DNA of 64,000 nt from Streptomyces roseicoloratus (GTDB taxonomy: Bacteria > Actinomycetota > Actinomycetes > Streptomycetales > Streptomycetaceae), in the NCBI RefSeq assembly GCF_004117935.1, contig NZ_SDOY01000159.1, positions 1 through 64,000 of the forward strand, given 5' to 3'. Each line of letters starts with the position of its first letter. Position 1 is the stretch's first letter. The translations under genes and the position numbers were made by a program. This document shows, in pieces, positions 33,195 to 42,105 of the stretch. The notes beneath the pieces are model-generated. The model ran no database searches. It saw only the letters and a list, made by a program, of their open reading frames with translations, and was not told the origin of the DNA.

Positions 33195-34466
33195 ATGACC
33201 GGCAGGCGACTTTCCCCACTCCTCGCGTACGTCACCGCAGCGGCGGCCGGAGCGTCGCTGCTCACCGGCTGCGGCGCGCTCCCCGGGACCACGGGAGGCG
33301 GCTCCCGCGAACCCGTCACCGTCATGACCTGGGCGCCCGAGCAGACCCGCGCCACCAACATGCCCGGCATGCCCGCCATGGCCCAGGCCTACGCCCGCTG
33401 GGTCAACGCCGGCGGCGGCATCGACGGCCACGAGCTGCGCGTGCTCACCTGCAACGAGCAGAACACCAACGCCGGCGCCGCCGCGTGCGCCCGCCGCGCC
33501 GTCCACGAGGGCGCCGTCGCCGTCGTCGGCTCGTACAGCCAGTTCGGCCGCGCCTTCATGGCCCCGCTGGAGGCCGCCGGCATCCCGTACATCGGCGGCT
33601 ACGGCATCTCCGAGGACGAGTTCACCAGCTCCCTCTCCTACCCCGTGAACGGCGGCCAGGCCTCCCTCGTCGCCGGCCACGGCATGCAGCTCGCCGCGAA
33701 CTGCCGCACCGTCTCCCTCGTCCGCCCCGACACCATCGCCGGCGACAAGCTGCCCGACCTGCTCAACTCCGGGCTCCGCAAGGACGGCCACAGCGGCGCG
33801 GTCGACATCCCGGCGGTCGAGGACGCCGCCGAGTACACCGCGTCCGCGCGCAGGGCCCGTACGAAGGCGGGGACCGAGGACGGCTGCGTCACGGCCGTGC
33901 TCGGCGAACGCACCCAGACCTTCTTCGACTCCTTCCGCCGGCTGCCCGACGAGGGCGGGGACGACGCCGGCGCCGGCACCGTGCGGATCTCCTCCGTCCT
34001 CGGCAGCGTCGGCCAGCCGCTCATCGACCGCTCCGGCGGCGCCCGCGGCCCGTTCGAGGGCGCCTACGTCACCGGCTGGTACCCGGACGCCGGCGACAGG
34101 GCCTGGGAGCCGATGAAGAAGGTGATCAGGGAGCACGCCTTCGCGGACAACCGGGTCGATCCGGCGGACGCGGGCGTGCAGACCACGTGGATCGCGTACA
34201 CCGTCCTGCGTCAGGTCGTCGAGTCGCTCGACAGCGACTCGGTGTCCGCGCTGCGGATCAGCCACGCCCTCGACCAGGGCGCGGAGATCGACACCGGTGG
34301 TCTCACCCCGCCGCTGCGCTGGCGCTACGACGACCTGCTCGGCGCGCGCGGCTTCCCCCGGATCGTCAACCACGAGGTGACGTTCCAGGTGGTGCGCCGG
34401 GGCAGGCTGGTGGCGCAGAGGCCGGGCTTCGTCGACGTGGGCGAGACGGTCCTGACGGCACCGTGA
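33195..34466 (+). CDS. ABC-type solute-binding lipoprotein (branched-chain amino acid type)
   Basis: Lipoprotein of 423 aa anchored outside the membrane. The signal peptide ends in a lipobox (SLLTGC). The mature part resembles type I periplasmic binding proteins of the Leu/Ile/Val group (AYARWVNAGGGIDGHELRVL, then AVVGSYSQFGRAFMAPLEAAG). No permease or ATPase neighbours it, so it may be an orphan sensor or use distant partners. The start at 33195 places the Arg-rich n-region correctly. The stop codon is the first of four GTGACGGCC copies. Confidence 0.83.
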   Translation: MTGRRLSPLLAYVTAAAAGASLLTGCGALPGTTGGGSREPVTVMTWAPEQTRATNMPGMPAMAQAYARWVNAGGGIDGHELRVLTCNEQNTNAGAAACARRAVHEGAVAVVGSYSQFGRAFMAPLEAAGIPYIGGYGISEDEFTSSLSYPVNGGQASLVAGHGMQLAANCRTVSLVRPDTIAGDKLPDLLNSGLRKDGHSGAVDIPAVEDAAEYTASARRARTKAGTEDGCVTAVLGERTQTFFDSFRRLPDEGGDDAGAGTVRISSVLGSVGQPLIDRSGGARGPFEGAYVTGWYPDAGDRAWEPMKKVIREHAFADNRVDPADAGVQTTWIAYTVLRQVVESLDSDSVSALRISHALDQGAEIDTGGLTPPLRWRYDDLLGARGFPRIVNHEVTFQVVRRGRLVAQRPGFVDVGETVLTAP

Positions 34467-34545
34467 CGGCCGGAACGGGCGACGTGACGGCCGGGACGGA
34501 GAACGTGACGGCCGGGACGGGGACGTGACGGCCGGGAACCCCGTC
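34463..34545. repeat. Tandem GTGACGGCC repeats starting on a stop codon
   Basis: GTGACGGCC units start at 34463, 34484, 34505 and 34525 (periods 21, 21, 20). The first contains the TGA of the solute-binding protein gene. Confidence 0.85.
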
Positions 34546-34561
34546 CGCGGCCGACGGTCGC

Positions 34562-35866
34562 CTACAGCTGCGTGTACGTGCGCTTCGGCAGGCCGTACTT
34601 GTCCGCGGTCGGGTTCCACAGCCCGGCCGCCTGCTTCTTGGCGGCCGTCGCCTCCTGGCTCTTCTTGTCGCCGTCGTTGGTGTGGCTGGTGTTCCGGGCG
34701 TGGCCGCCCTTGCAGACCTTCTTGTTGCCCTTCGCCTGGTCCGCCCAGGCCGCGTAGTGGTCGTCGGCGGCGGCCGAGGCCTGCCAGGCCCTGACCAGGG
34801 AGGCGGACAGGGCCGTGTGGTTCGGCACCTTGTCCACGGACAGCGACTGGAGGCGGGTGACCAGTTCGCGCCGCTGCTTGGCCGCGCCGCGCAGGTCGCT
34901 CGCCGCCTGGTCGAGGTTGTCGCACCGGCGGATCGACGCGACGGCGCGGATCACCGCGTCGCGGCTGTCGTTGCTGTCCGCGAGGAGCTTGTCGAGCGCC
35001 TCGGCCTGCTCCTTGGCCGGGTCGGCGGCCTGCTCGGACGGCTGGGAGGACGGGGCGGCCGAACTGGCGGCCACGTTCTGCCCCTTGCCCGAATCGCCCT
35101 TCTTGTCGTCGCCGTCGCCGCCGCTGAGCAGCGCGCCCGCGCCGAGACCGACCACGGCGCAGCCGGCGACGACGGCCGCGATCAGCGCGACCGGCGACTT
35201 GCGGCGCGGCGGCTCGGGCTCGTCGTCGTAGTACGCGTCCTGGTAGCCGTACTGCTGCTGGGGCTGGGGGTGCTGGGGGTGCTGGGGCGCCTGCGGCGGC
35301 TGGTAGTGCTGCTGCGGCGCGGGCGGCGCCTGGTGCTGTGGCGCCGGGCGCTGCGGGGTCTCGCTGCGGAACAGGTTGTCGAAGTCCGCGAGCGGCGGCC
35401 GCTCGGGCTGCGCCTGCTGCGGCGGTACGGACTGCTGCGGTGGCACGGGCGCCATGTACTGGGTCGCCTGGGCGTCCGGCCCGGCCACCGGCGGCAGGTA
35501 CTGCGTGGCCGCCTCGCCGGCCTGCGGGGCCACGGGCGGGATGTACTGCGTCGCCTGGGCGTCCGGTCCCTGCGGCGGCACCGCCCCGAGGTACTGCGTC
35601 GCCTGCGCGTCCGGCTGCGGATAGCCGTAGCCCGGCTGCGGGGCGGCGGGCGGCGGGTAGCCGTAACCCGGCTGCGGCGCCGGCGCCGCGGGCTGCGGAT
35701 AGCCGTAGCCCTGCTGCGGGCCCGGCGGTGCGGCCGGCGGCTGCGGCGGGACCGGCGGCAGGTACTGCGTCGCCTGGGCGTCCGAGGAGCCACCAGGGGT
35801 CACCTCAGGGGGGAGGGGCTGAGCGGCCGGATACTGCTGCTCCGGCCCCTGTCCGCTGTGCGTCAC
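34562..35866 (-). CDS. Single-pass membrane protein with repetitive Pro/Gln-rich cytoplasmic domain
   Basis: Protein of 434 aa with no recognised enzymatic domain. Residues 1-220 are Pro/Gln/Tyr-rich and contain repeated DAQATQYLPPV and PGYGYPQPAA units, typical of disordered N-termini of Streptomyces membrane proteins. One TM helix follows (VALIAAVVAGCAVVGLGAGALL). The extracellular part is helical (AVASIRRCDNLDQAASDLRG) and ends KYGLPKRTYTQL. The GTG at 35866 has TAGGAG at ideal spacing. It may be a surface or cell-envelope assembly protein; function unknown. Confidence 0.78.
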   Translation of the reverse strand: MTHSGQGPEQQYPAAQPLPPEVTPGGSSDAQATQYLPPVPPQPPAAPPGPQQGYGYPQPAAPAPQPGYGYPPPAAPQPGYGYPQPDAQATQYLGAVPPQGPDAQATQYIPPVAPQAGEAATQYLPPVAGPDAQATQYMAPVPPQQSVPPQQAQPERPPLADFDNLFRSETPQRPAPQHQAPPAPQQHYQPPQAPQHPQHPQPQQQYGYQDAYYDDEPEPPRRKSPVALIAAVVAGCAVVGLGAGALLSGGDGDDKKGDSGKGQNVAASSAAPSSQPSEQAADPAKEQAEALDKLLADSNDSRDAVIRAVASIRRCDNLDQAASDLRGAAKQRRELVTRLQSLSVDKVPNHTALSASLVRAWQASAAADDHYAAWADQAKGNKKVCKGGHARNTSHTNDGDKKSQEATAAKKQAAGLWNPTADKYGLPKRTYTQL

Positions 35867-36001
35867 CGGGACTCCTACTGATGGACCTACGAAACCGTCG
35901 GCCCACGCTACCGGGTGCGCGCTACGGCCCGCACACACGTGTGACAGAGGTGTGACGTTCACCGCTGCGCGGCACGCCTCACGCCCCGCGCGGCCACCGC
36001 C

Positions 36002-37384
36002 TCACGCCGCGTGCCGGTCCAGCCGCGCCCGGAACTCCCGTACCGGCGCCTCCCCCGCGTACGGCTCGAGCCGCTCCCCCAGGTCGCCCAGGTACTCCAC
36101 GCCCCGGGAGGAACGGAGGGTCGAGAGGAGTTCGAGGGCGCGGGTGCCGGTGCGGCAGGCCTGCTCGACCTCGCGCTGCTGGACCTGCGCCGCGGCGAGC
36201 AGCGCGAGGCCGATCGCGCGCCGGCGGGCGCGGCCCTCCGGGTGGCCGGCGAGGGAGCGTTCGGCCGCGCGGGCCGCCTCCCGCGCCTGCCCCAGGTCAC
36301 GGTGGCAGTGGGCCAGCTCGTCCGACAGGTACGCCTCGTCGAAGTGGGCGATCCAGGCCGGGTCGTCGCCCGACTCGGGATCGGCGGCGGCCAGCGCCTC
36401 CTCGGCGAGCCCCGCGACCCGGCCGAAGGCGGTGGCGTCGCCGAGCAGCGCGTGCCCACGGGCCTCCGCGGCGAGGAACATGGCCTGGGCGCGCGGCGGC
36501 ACCTGGCCCCGGGCGCCCTCCTGCGCGGCCCGCGCGAGCTGCGCGATCTCGCGCGGGTTGCCGAGCTGTGCGGCGAGGTGGCTCATGGACGCGGCCAGCA
36601 CGTAACCGCCGTACGCCCGGTCGCCGGCGGCCTGCGCGAGCCGCAGGGCCTGGATGTAGTAGCGCTGGGCGAGGCCGGGCTGGCCGGTGTCGACGGCCAT
36701 GTACCCGGCGAGTTCGGTGAGGCGCGCGGCCGCCGCGAACAGCTCGCGTCCGACCGCCTCCCGGTAGGAGCCGGAGAGCATGCCCGACACCACGCTGTTG
36801 AGGTAGTGGACGACGACCGGCCGGACGTGGCCGCTGCCGAACTTACGGTCCAGGTCGACCAGGGCGTCCGTCATCGCCCGCACCGCCGCGACGTCCGAGG
36901 CGCCGACCCGCGCCCCGGCGGACCGGGCGACCAGCGGGTCGGCGCCGGTGATCAGCCAGTCCCTGCTCGGTTCGACGAGCGCGGAGGCGGCGACCGTCGA
37001 ACCGGACAGGAAGTCCCGCCGGCCCACGTCGCTGCGCCACAGCTCGCATACCTGCTCGATCGCCCCGAGCACGGTCGGCGCGAACTGGAGGCCGACGCCC
37101 GAGGCGAGGTTGCGGCCGTTGGCCATGCCGACCTCGTCGATGGTGACGGTACGGCCGAGCTTGCGGCCCAGCGCCTCGGCGATGATGCCGGGCGCCCTGC
37201 CCCGCGGCTGCTGGCCGCGCAGCCAGCGGGCCACCGAGGTCTTGTCGTAGCGCAGGTCGAGGCCGCGCTCCGCGCCGACCATGTTGACCCTGCGGGCGAG
37301 GCCGGCGTTGGAGCACCCGGCCTCCTGGATGAGCGCCTGCAGCCGTTCGTTGGGCTGACGGGCGACGAGTGGCCTGGCTGCCAT
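36002..37384 (-). CDS. NsdA-like HTH/TPR transcriptional regulator
   Basis: Regulator of 460 aa with an N-terminal helix-turn-helix-like region (QPNERLQALIQEAGCSNAGL, then YDKTSVARWLRGQQPRGRAP) and a long TPR-like helical C-terminus (GLAQRYYIQALRLAQAAGDR). It resembles NsdA-type proteins, which repress antibiotic production and sporulation in Streptomyces, but it may be a paralogue with another role. The ATG at 37384 has AGGGGG upstream. It is divergent from the primase-polymerase-like gene, sharing a 312-bp control region. Confidence 0.8.
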   Translation of the reverse strand: MAARPLVARQPNERLQALIQEAGCSNAGLARRVNMVGAERGLDLRYDKTSVARWLRGQQPRGRAPGIIAEALGRKLGRTVTIDEVGMANGRNLASGVGLQFAPTVLGAIEQVCELWRSDVGRRDFLSGSTVAASALVEPSRDWLITGADPLVARSAGARVGASDVAAVRAMTDALVDLDRKFGSGHVRPVVVHYLNSVVSGMLSGSYREAVGRELFAAAARLTELAGYMAVDTGQPGLAQRYYIQALRLAQAAGDRAYGGYVLAASMSHLAAQLGNPREIAQLARAAQEGARGQVPPRAQAMFLAAEARGHALLGDATAFGRVAGLAEEALAAADPESGDDPAWIAHFDEAYLSDELAHCHRDLGQAREAARAAERSLAGHPEGRARRRAIGLALLAAAQVQQREVEQACRTGTRALELLSTLRSSRGVEYLGDLGERLEPYAGEAPVREFRARLDRHAA

Positions 37385-37410
37385 GATGACTACCCCCTGA
37401 GGCCGGTACG

Positions 37411-37430
37411 GTGATCGACTGGCTGATCAC
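37411..37430. promoter_or_regulatory. Dyad upstream of the NsdA-like gene
   Basis: GTGATC and GATCAC flank an 8-bp spacer, 27 bp upstream of the regulator's start. A candidate autoregulatory site. Confidence 0.35.
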
Positions 37431-37696
37431 TGCCCGGCGGATATCCGGTCAATGCAGATGTGAACACGCGAAACCGGACACGTCGGTCGCGCGCTACGGC
37501 ACTGCCGCGCGGCCCCGCACCGCACGGCCGTACGGCACGGCGACGACGCCCCCCGTCCGTCCCTACCCACCCGCCGCGTCCCGGCCCCACGCGCGCCCCC
37601 GCCCGTGCACCCGTGCGCCCCGCATGCAGGATCGATGCGTCACACCGGGCACGGTGACGCCCGTAACCCCAGGTGACGGCGGGAGTTGAGATCGAC

Positions 37697-38374
37697 GTGG
37701 AAGAGACCATCGGAGTCACGGAAGCCGCACAGATCCCCAAGCAGCGGGGCGAGCTGCTGCTGGACAACGCCGTGCGGTACGCGGAAGAGCGGCACTGGGA
37801 CGTGTTCCCCGGAACCTGGCTGGAGGCGGTCGAAGGCAGGGAGCGCTGCTCCTGCGGCGCGGAGGACTGCCCTGCGCCCGGCGCCCACCCGGCCCGTCCC
37901 GACTGGTCGACCCAGGCGACGGGCAGCGCCGTCGGCGCCCGGCGGATGTGGTCGAAGCAGCCGAAGGCGTCGATCCTGCTGCCGACCGGCCGCACCTTCG
38001 ACGCGATCGAGGTGTCCGAGTCGGCCGGCTTCCTCGCGCTGGCCCGGATGGAGCGGATGGAGCTGACGCTCGGCCCGGTGACCTGCACGCCCGACCGCCG
38101 GATGTTCTTCTTTGTCCTGCCCGGCGCGGCGGCCAAGGTGCCGGACCTGGTGCGCAAGCTGGGCTGGGTGCCGACCTCGCTCGACCTCACCACCCGCGGC
38201 GAGGGCTTCTACGTGGCGGCGCCGCCGACCCGGGTCGGCGGCTTCGGTGCGGTGCAGTGGGCCCGCAAGCCCACGGCCGCGAACCGCTGGCTGCCGGACG
38301 CGGAGGAGCTGATCAGCCCGCTGGCGTACGCGTGCGGGCGGGAGGCGGCGGACGCGCGGACGCGCAGGCAGTGA
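37697..38374 (+). CDS. Bifunctional DNA primase/polymerase N-terminal-like protein
   Basis: Protein of 225 aa resembling the Prim-Pol N-terminal fold (YAEERHWDVFPGTWLEA, a Cys/His cluster in CSCGAEDCPAPGAHPARPDW, and FYVAAPPTRVGG). Stand-alone copies are common in Streptomyces and may lack polymerase activity; here the fold is truncated and I see no clear catalytic Asp triad, so a regulatory role is possible. The GTG at 37697 has GGGAGTTGAG upstream. It is divergent from the NsdA-like regulator and upstream of an ABC exporter operon with its own control region. Confidence 0.72.
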   Translation: MEETIGVTEAAQIPKQRGELLLDNAVRYAEERHWDVFPGTWLEAVEGRERCSCGAEDCPAPGAHPARPDWSTQATGSAVGARRMWSKQPKASILLPTGRTFDAIEVSESAGFLALARMERMELTLGPVTCTPDRRMFFFVLPGAAAKVPDLVRKLGWVPTSLDLTTRGEGFYVAAPPTRVGGFGAVQWARKPTAANRWLPDAEELISPLAYACGREAADARTRRQ

Positions 38375-38524
38375 CGGCGCCCGTCCCCTCGCCGTCGGCG
38401 ACAGCGGCCCTCCGGCGGTCCGGCCCGGTTGCCGGGCGCGGCCCGTCGTGACGGCTCTCCGGCAGTCCGGCCCACGCCTGATTGCTGGATAACGGCAATG
38501 TGGCCGGAAGGCGTTCACCCGTAA

Positions 38525-38551
38525 GGTTGTCCCGACTACACGGGGACAACC
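38525..38551. promoter_or_regulatory. Perfect 9-bp inverted repeat before the ABC operon
   Basis: GGTTGTCCC and GGGACAACC with a 9-nt spacer lie 17 bp upstream of the ABC ATPase start. It could be an operator or a leader hairpin affecting access to the SD GAAGGG. Confidence 0.5.
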
Positions 38552-38567
38552 GAAGGGTTGACGCAAC

Positions 38568-39416
38568 ATGGTGCCTGACCAGGCATTTGATGGAGAGTTC
38601 GCAGCGGGGGGCGGCGCGCCGGAATCCGGCACGACGCCGCCCGCCGTGCAGGTCGAAGGACTGTGGAAGCGTTTCGGCCAGCAGATCGCGGTGAACGGCA
38701 TCGACCTGGTGCTGCCCGCGGGCCGGTTCATCGGCCTCGTCGGCCCCAACGGTGCCGGCAAGACCACCACGCTCTCGATGATCACCGGACTGCTGCGGCC
38801 CGACTCCGGCCGCATCCGGGTCGCCGGGCACGACGTGTGGGCCGATCCGGAGTCCGTCGCCCAGGTCAAGGCGCGGATCGGCATCCTGCCGGAGGGACTG
38901 CGGCTGTTCGAGCGCCTCTCGGGCCGTGAACTCCTCGCGTACAGCGGCCGGCTACGCGGACTGCCCGGTGCCGAGGTCGACAAGCGCGCGGCCCAGCTGC
39001 TCGACGTGCTCGACCTGGCCGGCTCGCAGCACAAGCTGGTCGTGGACTACTCGACCGGCATGCGCAAGAAGATCGGCCTGGCCGCCGCGCTCCTCCACAA
39101 CCCCGAAGTGCTGTTCCTCGACGAGCCGTTCGAGGGCGTCGACCCGGTCTCGGCGCAGACCATCCGCGGCGTCCTCGAGCGCTACACCTCCTCCGGCGCC
39201 ACCGTCGTCTTCTCCAGCCATGTCATGGAGCTCGTGGAGTCGCTGTGCGACTGGGTGGCCGTCATGGCGGCCGGACAGATCCGCGCGCAGGGCCCGCTGG
39301 AGCAGGTGCGGGGCGACGCGCCGTCGCTGCAGGCCGCGTTCCTGGAGCTGGTCGGCGCGAACGGGCGGGACGCCGGGGAGTCCCTGGACTGGCTGGGCGG
39401 CGGTTCGGCCCGATGA
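38568..39416 (+). CDS. ABC transporter ATP-binding protein
   Basis: ATPase subunit of 282 aa. Walker A is GPNGAGKTTT, the signature is a degenerate YSTGMRKKIGLA, Walker B is VLFLDEPFEGVD, and the switch His lies in VVFSSHVMELVE. A disordered 25-residue N-terminus precedes the domain. Its stop overlaps the ATG of the permease (ATGA). Together they form an exporter of the ABC-2 type; substrate unknown. Confidence 0.92.
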   Translation: MVPDQAFDGEFAAGGGAPESGTTPPAVQVEGLWKRFGQQIAVNGIDLVLPAGRFIGLVGPNGAGKTTTLSMITGLLRPDSGRIRVAGHDVWADPESVAQVKARIGILPEGLRLFERLSGRELLAYSGRLRGLPGAEVDKRAAQLLDVLDLAGSQHKLVVDYSTGMRKKIGLAAALLHNPEVLFLDEPFEGVDPVSAQTIRGVLERYTSSGATVVFSSHVMELVESLCDWVAVMAAGQIRAQGPLEQVRGDAPSLQAAFLELVGANGRDAGESLDWLGGGSAR

Positions 39417-41056
39417 CCACCGCTCCCGCACCCGCCACGGCGAGGACCGCCACCGCCTCCGCCCCGTCGCTCACCTCCGTCTTCGTACGGCTCAAGCTGT
39501 CGCTCCTGAAGAACGGCCTGAAGCAGTCGGGCGGCCGGACCGCCGCCTACGTGACGTCGATCGTCCTGTCGGTGCTCTTCGCCGCCGGCATGATCCTCGG
39601 CTTCCTGCTGCTGCGCGGCCACACCGACGCGGCCGTCGTCACGGTGCTGCTCACCGGCGTCATCGCGCTCTCGTGGGCGGTCATGCCGCTGTTCGTGCCG
39701 AGCGGTGACGAGACGCTGGACCCGTCGCGGCTCGTGATGCTGCCGCTGCGGCCGCAGCCGCTGGTACGGGCGCTGCTCACGGCCTCGCTCGTCGGCGTCG
39801 GCCCGGTGCTGACCCTGTGCCTGGCGGTCGGCGCCGCCCTCGCGCTCGCGCACGGCGCCGCCGGAGTAGTCGTCGCCGTGCTCGCCGTACCGCTCGTGGT
39901 CGTCGTGTGCGTGGCGCTCTCGCGGGCCGTGGCGGCGGCGAACGTACGGCTCCTCTCCTCGCGCAAGGGCCGCGACCTGGCCGTGCTGTCCGGCCTGGTC
40001 ATCGCGGTCGGCATGCAGCTCGTCAACTTCGGCGCCCAGCGCCTCGGCCGGGCCGGCGGCGTGTCGTCGCTGGAACCGGCCGCCCAGGCTGTGGGCTGGC
40101 TGCCGCCGGCGTCCGCGATCTCCGCGATCGACGCGGCGGGCGACGGCGACTACGCGGTCGCCGCGGCCAAGCTGCTGCTCAGCGCCGTCGCGGTGGTCCT
40201 CCTGGTGCAGTGGTGGCAGCGGTCGCTGGTCCGGCTCATGGTCGAACCGGACGGCTCGACCATCGGCGCGGCCTCGGACGCCGGCGCCAAGGACGCGTCG
40301 TCCTCGTCGGGCCGGCTCGGCCGGCTGCTGCCGGGCGGTCGCACCGGCACCGTGATGGAGCGCAGCCTGCGCTACATCTGGCGGGACCCGAAGACGAAGG
40401 CGGCGTGGGTGACCTCGCTGGCGATCGGCCTGATCGTCCCGATCTTCAACGCCCTCCAGGGCACGGGCTCGATCTACTTCGCGTGCTTCGCCTCGGGCAT
40501 GCTCGGCATGCTGATGTACAACCAGTTCGGCCAGGACACCTCCGCCTTCTGGATGGTGATGCAGACGCTCGCGACGAAGGCCGACGCGTACGCCGAACTC
40601 CGGGCGCGCGCCCTGGCGCTGCTGGTCGTGACCGTGCCGTACACGGCGGTCGTGACGACGGTGACCGCCGGGATCCTCGGCCAGTGGGACCGGCTGCCGG
40701 GCGGCCTGGGCGTGGCGTACGCGGTGCTCGGCGCGATGATGGCGATCGGCGCGGTGGCCTCGGCCAGGTTCCCGTACTCGATCCCGCAGGAGGGCTACAA
40801 GAACGTGGCCCCGGGCCAGGGCGGCATCGCCTGGATCTCGATCTTCGGCGGCATGCTCGCCGCGGTGGTTCTCTCCGCCCCGGTCCTCGGCCTCATGATC
40901 TTCCTCCACGTCGCGGACCACCAGTCCCAGCTGTGGACCCTCCTCCCGCTCGGCGTGCTGTACGGCGCGCTGATGACCTGGGCGGGCCTGAAGCTGGCGG
41001 CACCGCGGGTGGCGAAGCGCCTGCCGGAGATCCTGGCGGCGGTGAGCAAGGGCTAG
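39413..41056 (+). CDS. ABC transporter membrane permease
   Basis: Permease of 547 aa with about 12 predicted TM segments (e.g. AAYVTSIVLSVLFAAGMILG, VVTVLLTGVIALSWAVMPLF, LLVVTVPYTAVVTTVTAGIL). A conserved cytoplasmic segment VMERSLRYIWRDPKTKAAW probably couples to the ATPase. It is translationally coupled to the upstream gene. Substrate is unknown; the pair may be a multidrug or lipid exporter. Confidence 0.86.
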   Translation: MTTAPAPATARTATASAPSLTSVFVRLKLSLLKNGLKQSGGRTAAYVTSIVLSVLFAAGMILGFLLLRGHTDAAVVTVLLTGVIALSWAVMPLFVPSGDETLDPSRLVMLPLRPQPLVRALLTASLVGVGPVLTLCLAVGAALALAHGAAGVVVAVLAVPLVVVVCVALSRAVAAANVRLLSSRKGRDLAVLSGLVIAVGMQLVNFGAQRLGRAGGVSSLEPAAQAVGWLPPASAISAIDAAGDGDYAVAAAKLLLSAVAVVLLVQWWQRSLVRLMVEPDGSTIGAASDAGAKDASSSSGRLGRLLPGGRTGTVMERSLRYIWRDPKTKAAWVTSLAIGLIVPIFNALQGTGSIYFACFASGMLGMLMYNQFGQDTSAFWMVMQTLATKADAYAELRARALALLVVTVPYTAVVTTVTAGILGQWDRLPGGLGVAYAVLGAMMAIGAVASARFPYSIPQEGYKNVAPGQGGIAWISIFGGMLAAVVLSAPVLGLMIFLHVADHQSQLWTLLPLGVLYGALMTWAGLKLAAPRVAKRLPEILAAVSKG

Positions 41057-41058
41057 GG

Positions 41059-41127
41059 GTGTTTCGAAAGGAGCGTCGTTCGCCCGGAGGGCGTGACGCC
41101 CCCCGCCAGACGGGACCTTCGAAACAC
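41059..41127. repeat. 69-bp inverted-repeat element after the ABC permease
   Basis: GTGTTTCGAA (41059-41068) and its reverse complement TTCGAAACAC (41118-41127) bound a segment with an inner hairpin (CGCCC-GGA-GGGCG flanked by GCGTC and GACGC). The element starts 2 bp after the stop codon. It may be a terminator-like structure or a MITE-like remnant. Confidence 0.55.
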
Positions 41128-41197
41128 GTCCTAGCCGTCCAGCCGTCGGTGGCGAGGGGCCGTCGGCGACGCTGTCGCCACGCCAGTCGCCACGAGG

Positions 41198-41237
41198 CCG
41201 AAGGGCCGGGTTCCCGGAAGGGAGCCCGGCCCTTCGG
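41198..41237. terminator. Strong hairpin terminator
   Basis: A perfect 13-bp stem (CCGAAGGGCCGGG / CCCGGCCCTTCGG) with a 14-nt loop lies about 140 bp after the ABC operon. No U tract follows, as is common in Streptomyces. Confidence 0.65.
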
Positions 41238-41608
41238 CGTGGGGCGGCCACCGGCCTGGAGGGCGGATCGCTGGGGCGTCCCTCCCCCGTGCGGGGGAGG
41301 GTTCTGGTCGTCCGCAGCGGAGGACAGGTCTTCCAAGTCACAACCACTTTCGCGTCGTTGCAGGTCAGAAGGTCGTACGCCTTTGAACGGCCGGGCACCG
41401 CGGCAGGGCCGGGAGGCCTTGCGAGGGGCTCACGACCCTTGCGCCTACTGAACGAACGACCAGTCGGTCGGGCCTGTACGGGCGGTCCGGCCGGAAAGCG
41501 ACGGACGGATGTGCGATCACGCTCCGCGTCGACAAAACTCCGGTGCGCAGCCGATCGGCTCGCAAACCCCCGTAATGCGTCACTCCGTAACCCGAAGGGA
41601 CAACCCCC
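41238..41608. other. Control region before the SSI-type inhibitor gene
   Basis: This 370-bp stretch has no supported gene. At about 41457-41468 it contains CGACCAGTCGGTCG, a TetR-operator-like dyad, and a locally AT-richer segment near 41335-41385. The promoter of the inhibitor gene is presumably here. Confidence 0.4.
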
Positions 41609-42064
41609 GTGCGTTACTTCCGTGCTCTCGGCGCCACCGCGTTCGCCACCGCGACCGGTCTCGCCCTCGTCGGCACCGCGTTCACCGGCACCGGCACCGC
41701 CGAGGCCGCCTCCGCTTCGTCCACCAGCCTGTACGCCCCGTCGGCGCTGGTCCTGACGCTCGGCCAGGGCTCCCGCCCGAGCACCGCCACCGTCGTCCGC
41801 GCGGTCACCCTGTCCTGCTCGCCCACCCCGGCCGGCACCCACCCGGCACCGGAGGAGGCGTGCGCGGAACTGAACGCCGCGGGCGGCGACTTCGGCCAGG
41901 TGATGGCCATATCGGGCGACCGCCCGTGCACCCGCGAGTGGAACCCGGTCACGGTCACCGGCGACGGCGTCTGGCAGGGCCGGCGCGTCCACTGGTCGGC
42001 GACGTACGGCAACGACTGCGAGCTGCGGTCCCGGACGGCCGAGGGCGCGGTCTTCGCGTTCTGA
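41609..42064 (+). CDS. Streptomyces subtilisin inhibitor (SSI) family protein
   Basis: Secreted protease inhibitor of 151 aa. A Sec signal ends at GTAEAA; the mature start SLYAPSALVLTLGQG is the SSI hallmark, and VWQGRRVHW and the final FAF are conserved. Four cysteines (LSCSP, EACAE, RPCTR, NDCEL) give the two family disulphides. The reactive-site loop reads CTREWNP where SSI has CPMVYDP, making P1 an arginine, which in this family favours trypsin-like targets. The GTG at 41609 follows GAAGGGAC. It controls extracellular proteolysis, often during development. Confidence 0.93.
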   Translation: MRYFRALGATAFATATGLALVGTAFTGTGTAEAASASSTSLYAPSALVLTLGQGSRPSTATVVRAVTLSCSPTPAGTHPAPEEACAELNAAGGDFGQVMAISGDRPCTREWNPVTVTGDGVWQGRRVHWSATYGNDCELRSRTAEGAVFAF

Positions 42065-42105
42065 CGGCGGCCGGCGGCCCCGGACTCCCTGACCGCTGAC
42101 CACGG

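Noticed and set aside
41320..41400. AT-richer segment before the inhibitor gene as a possible tRNA or known small RNA.
   Set aside because: No cloverleaf, anticodon or T-loop consensus could be found on either strand.
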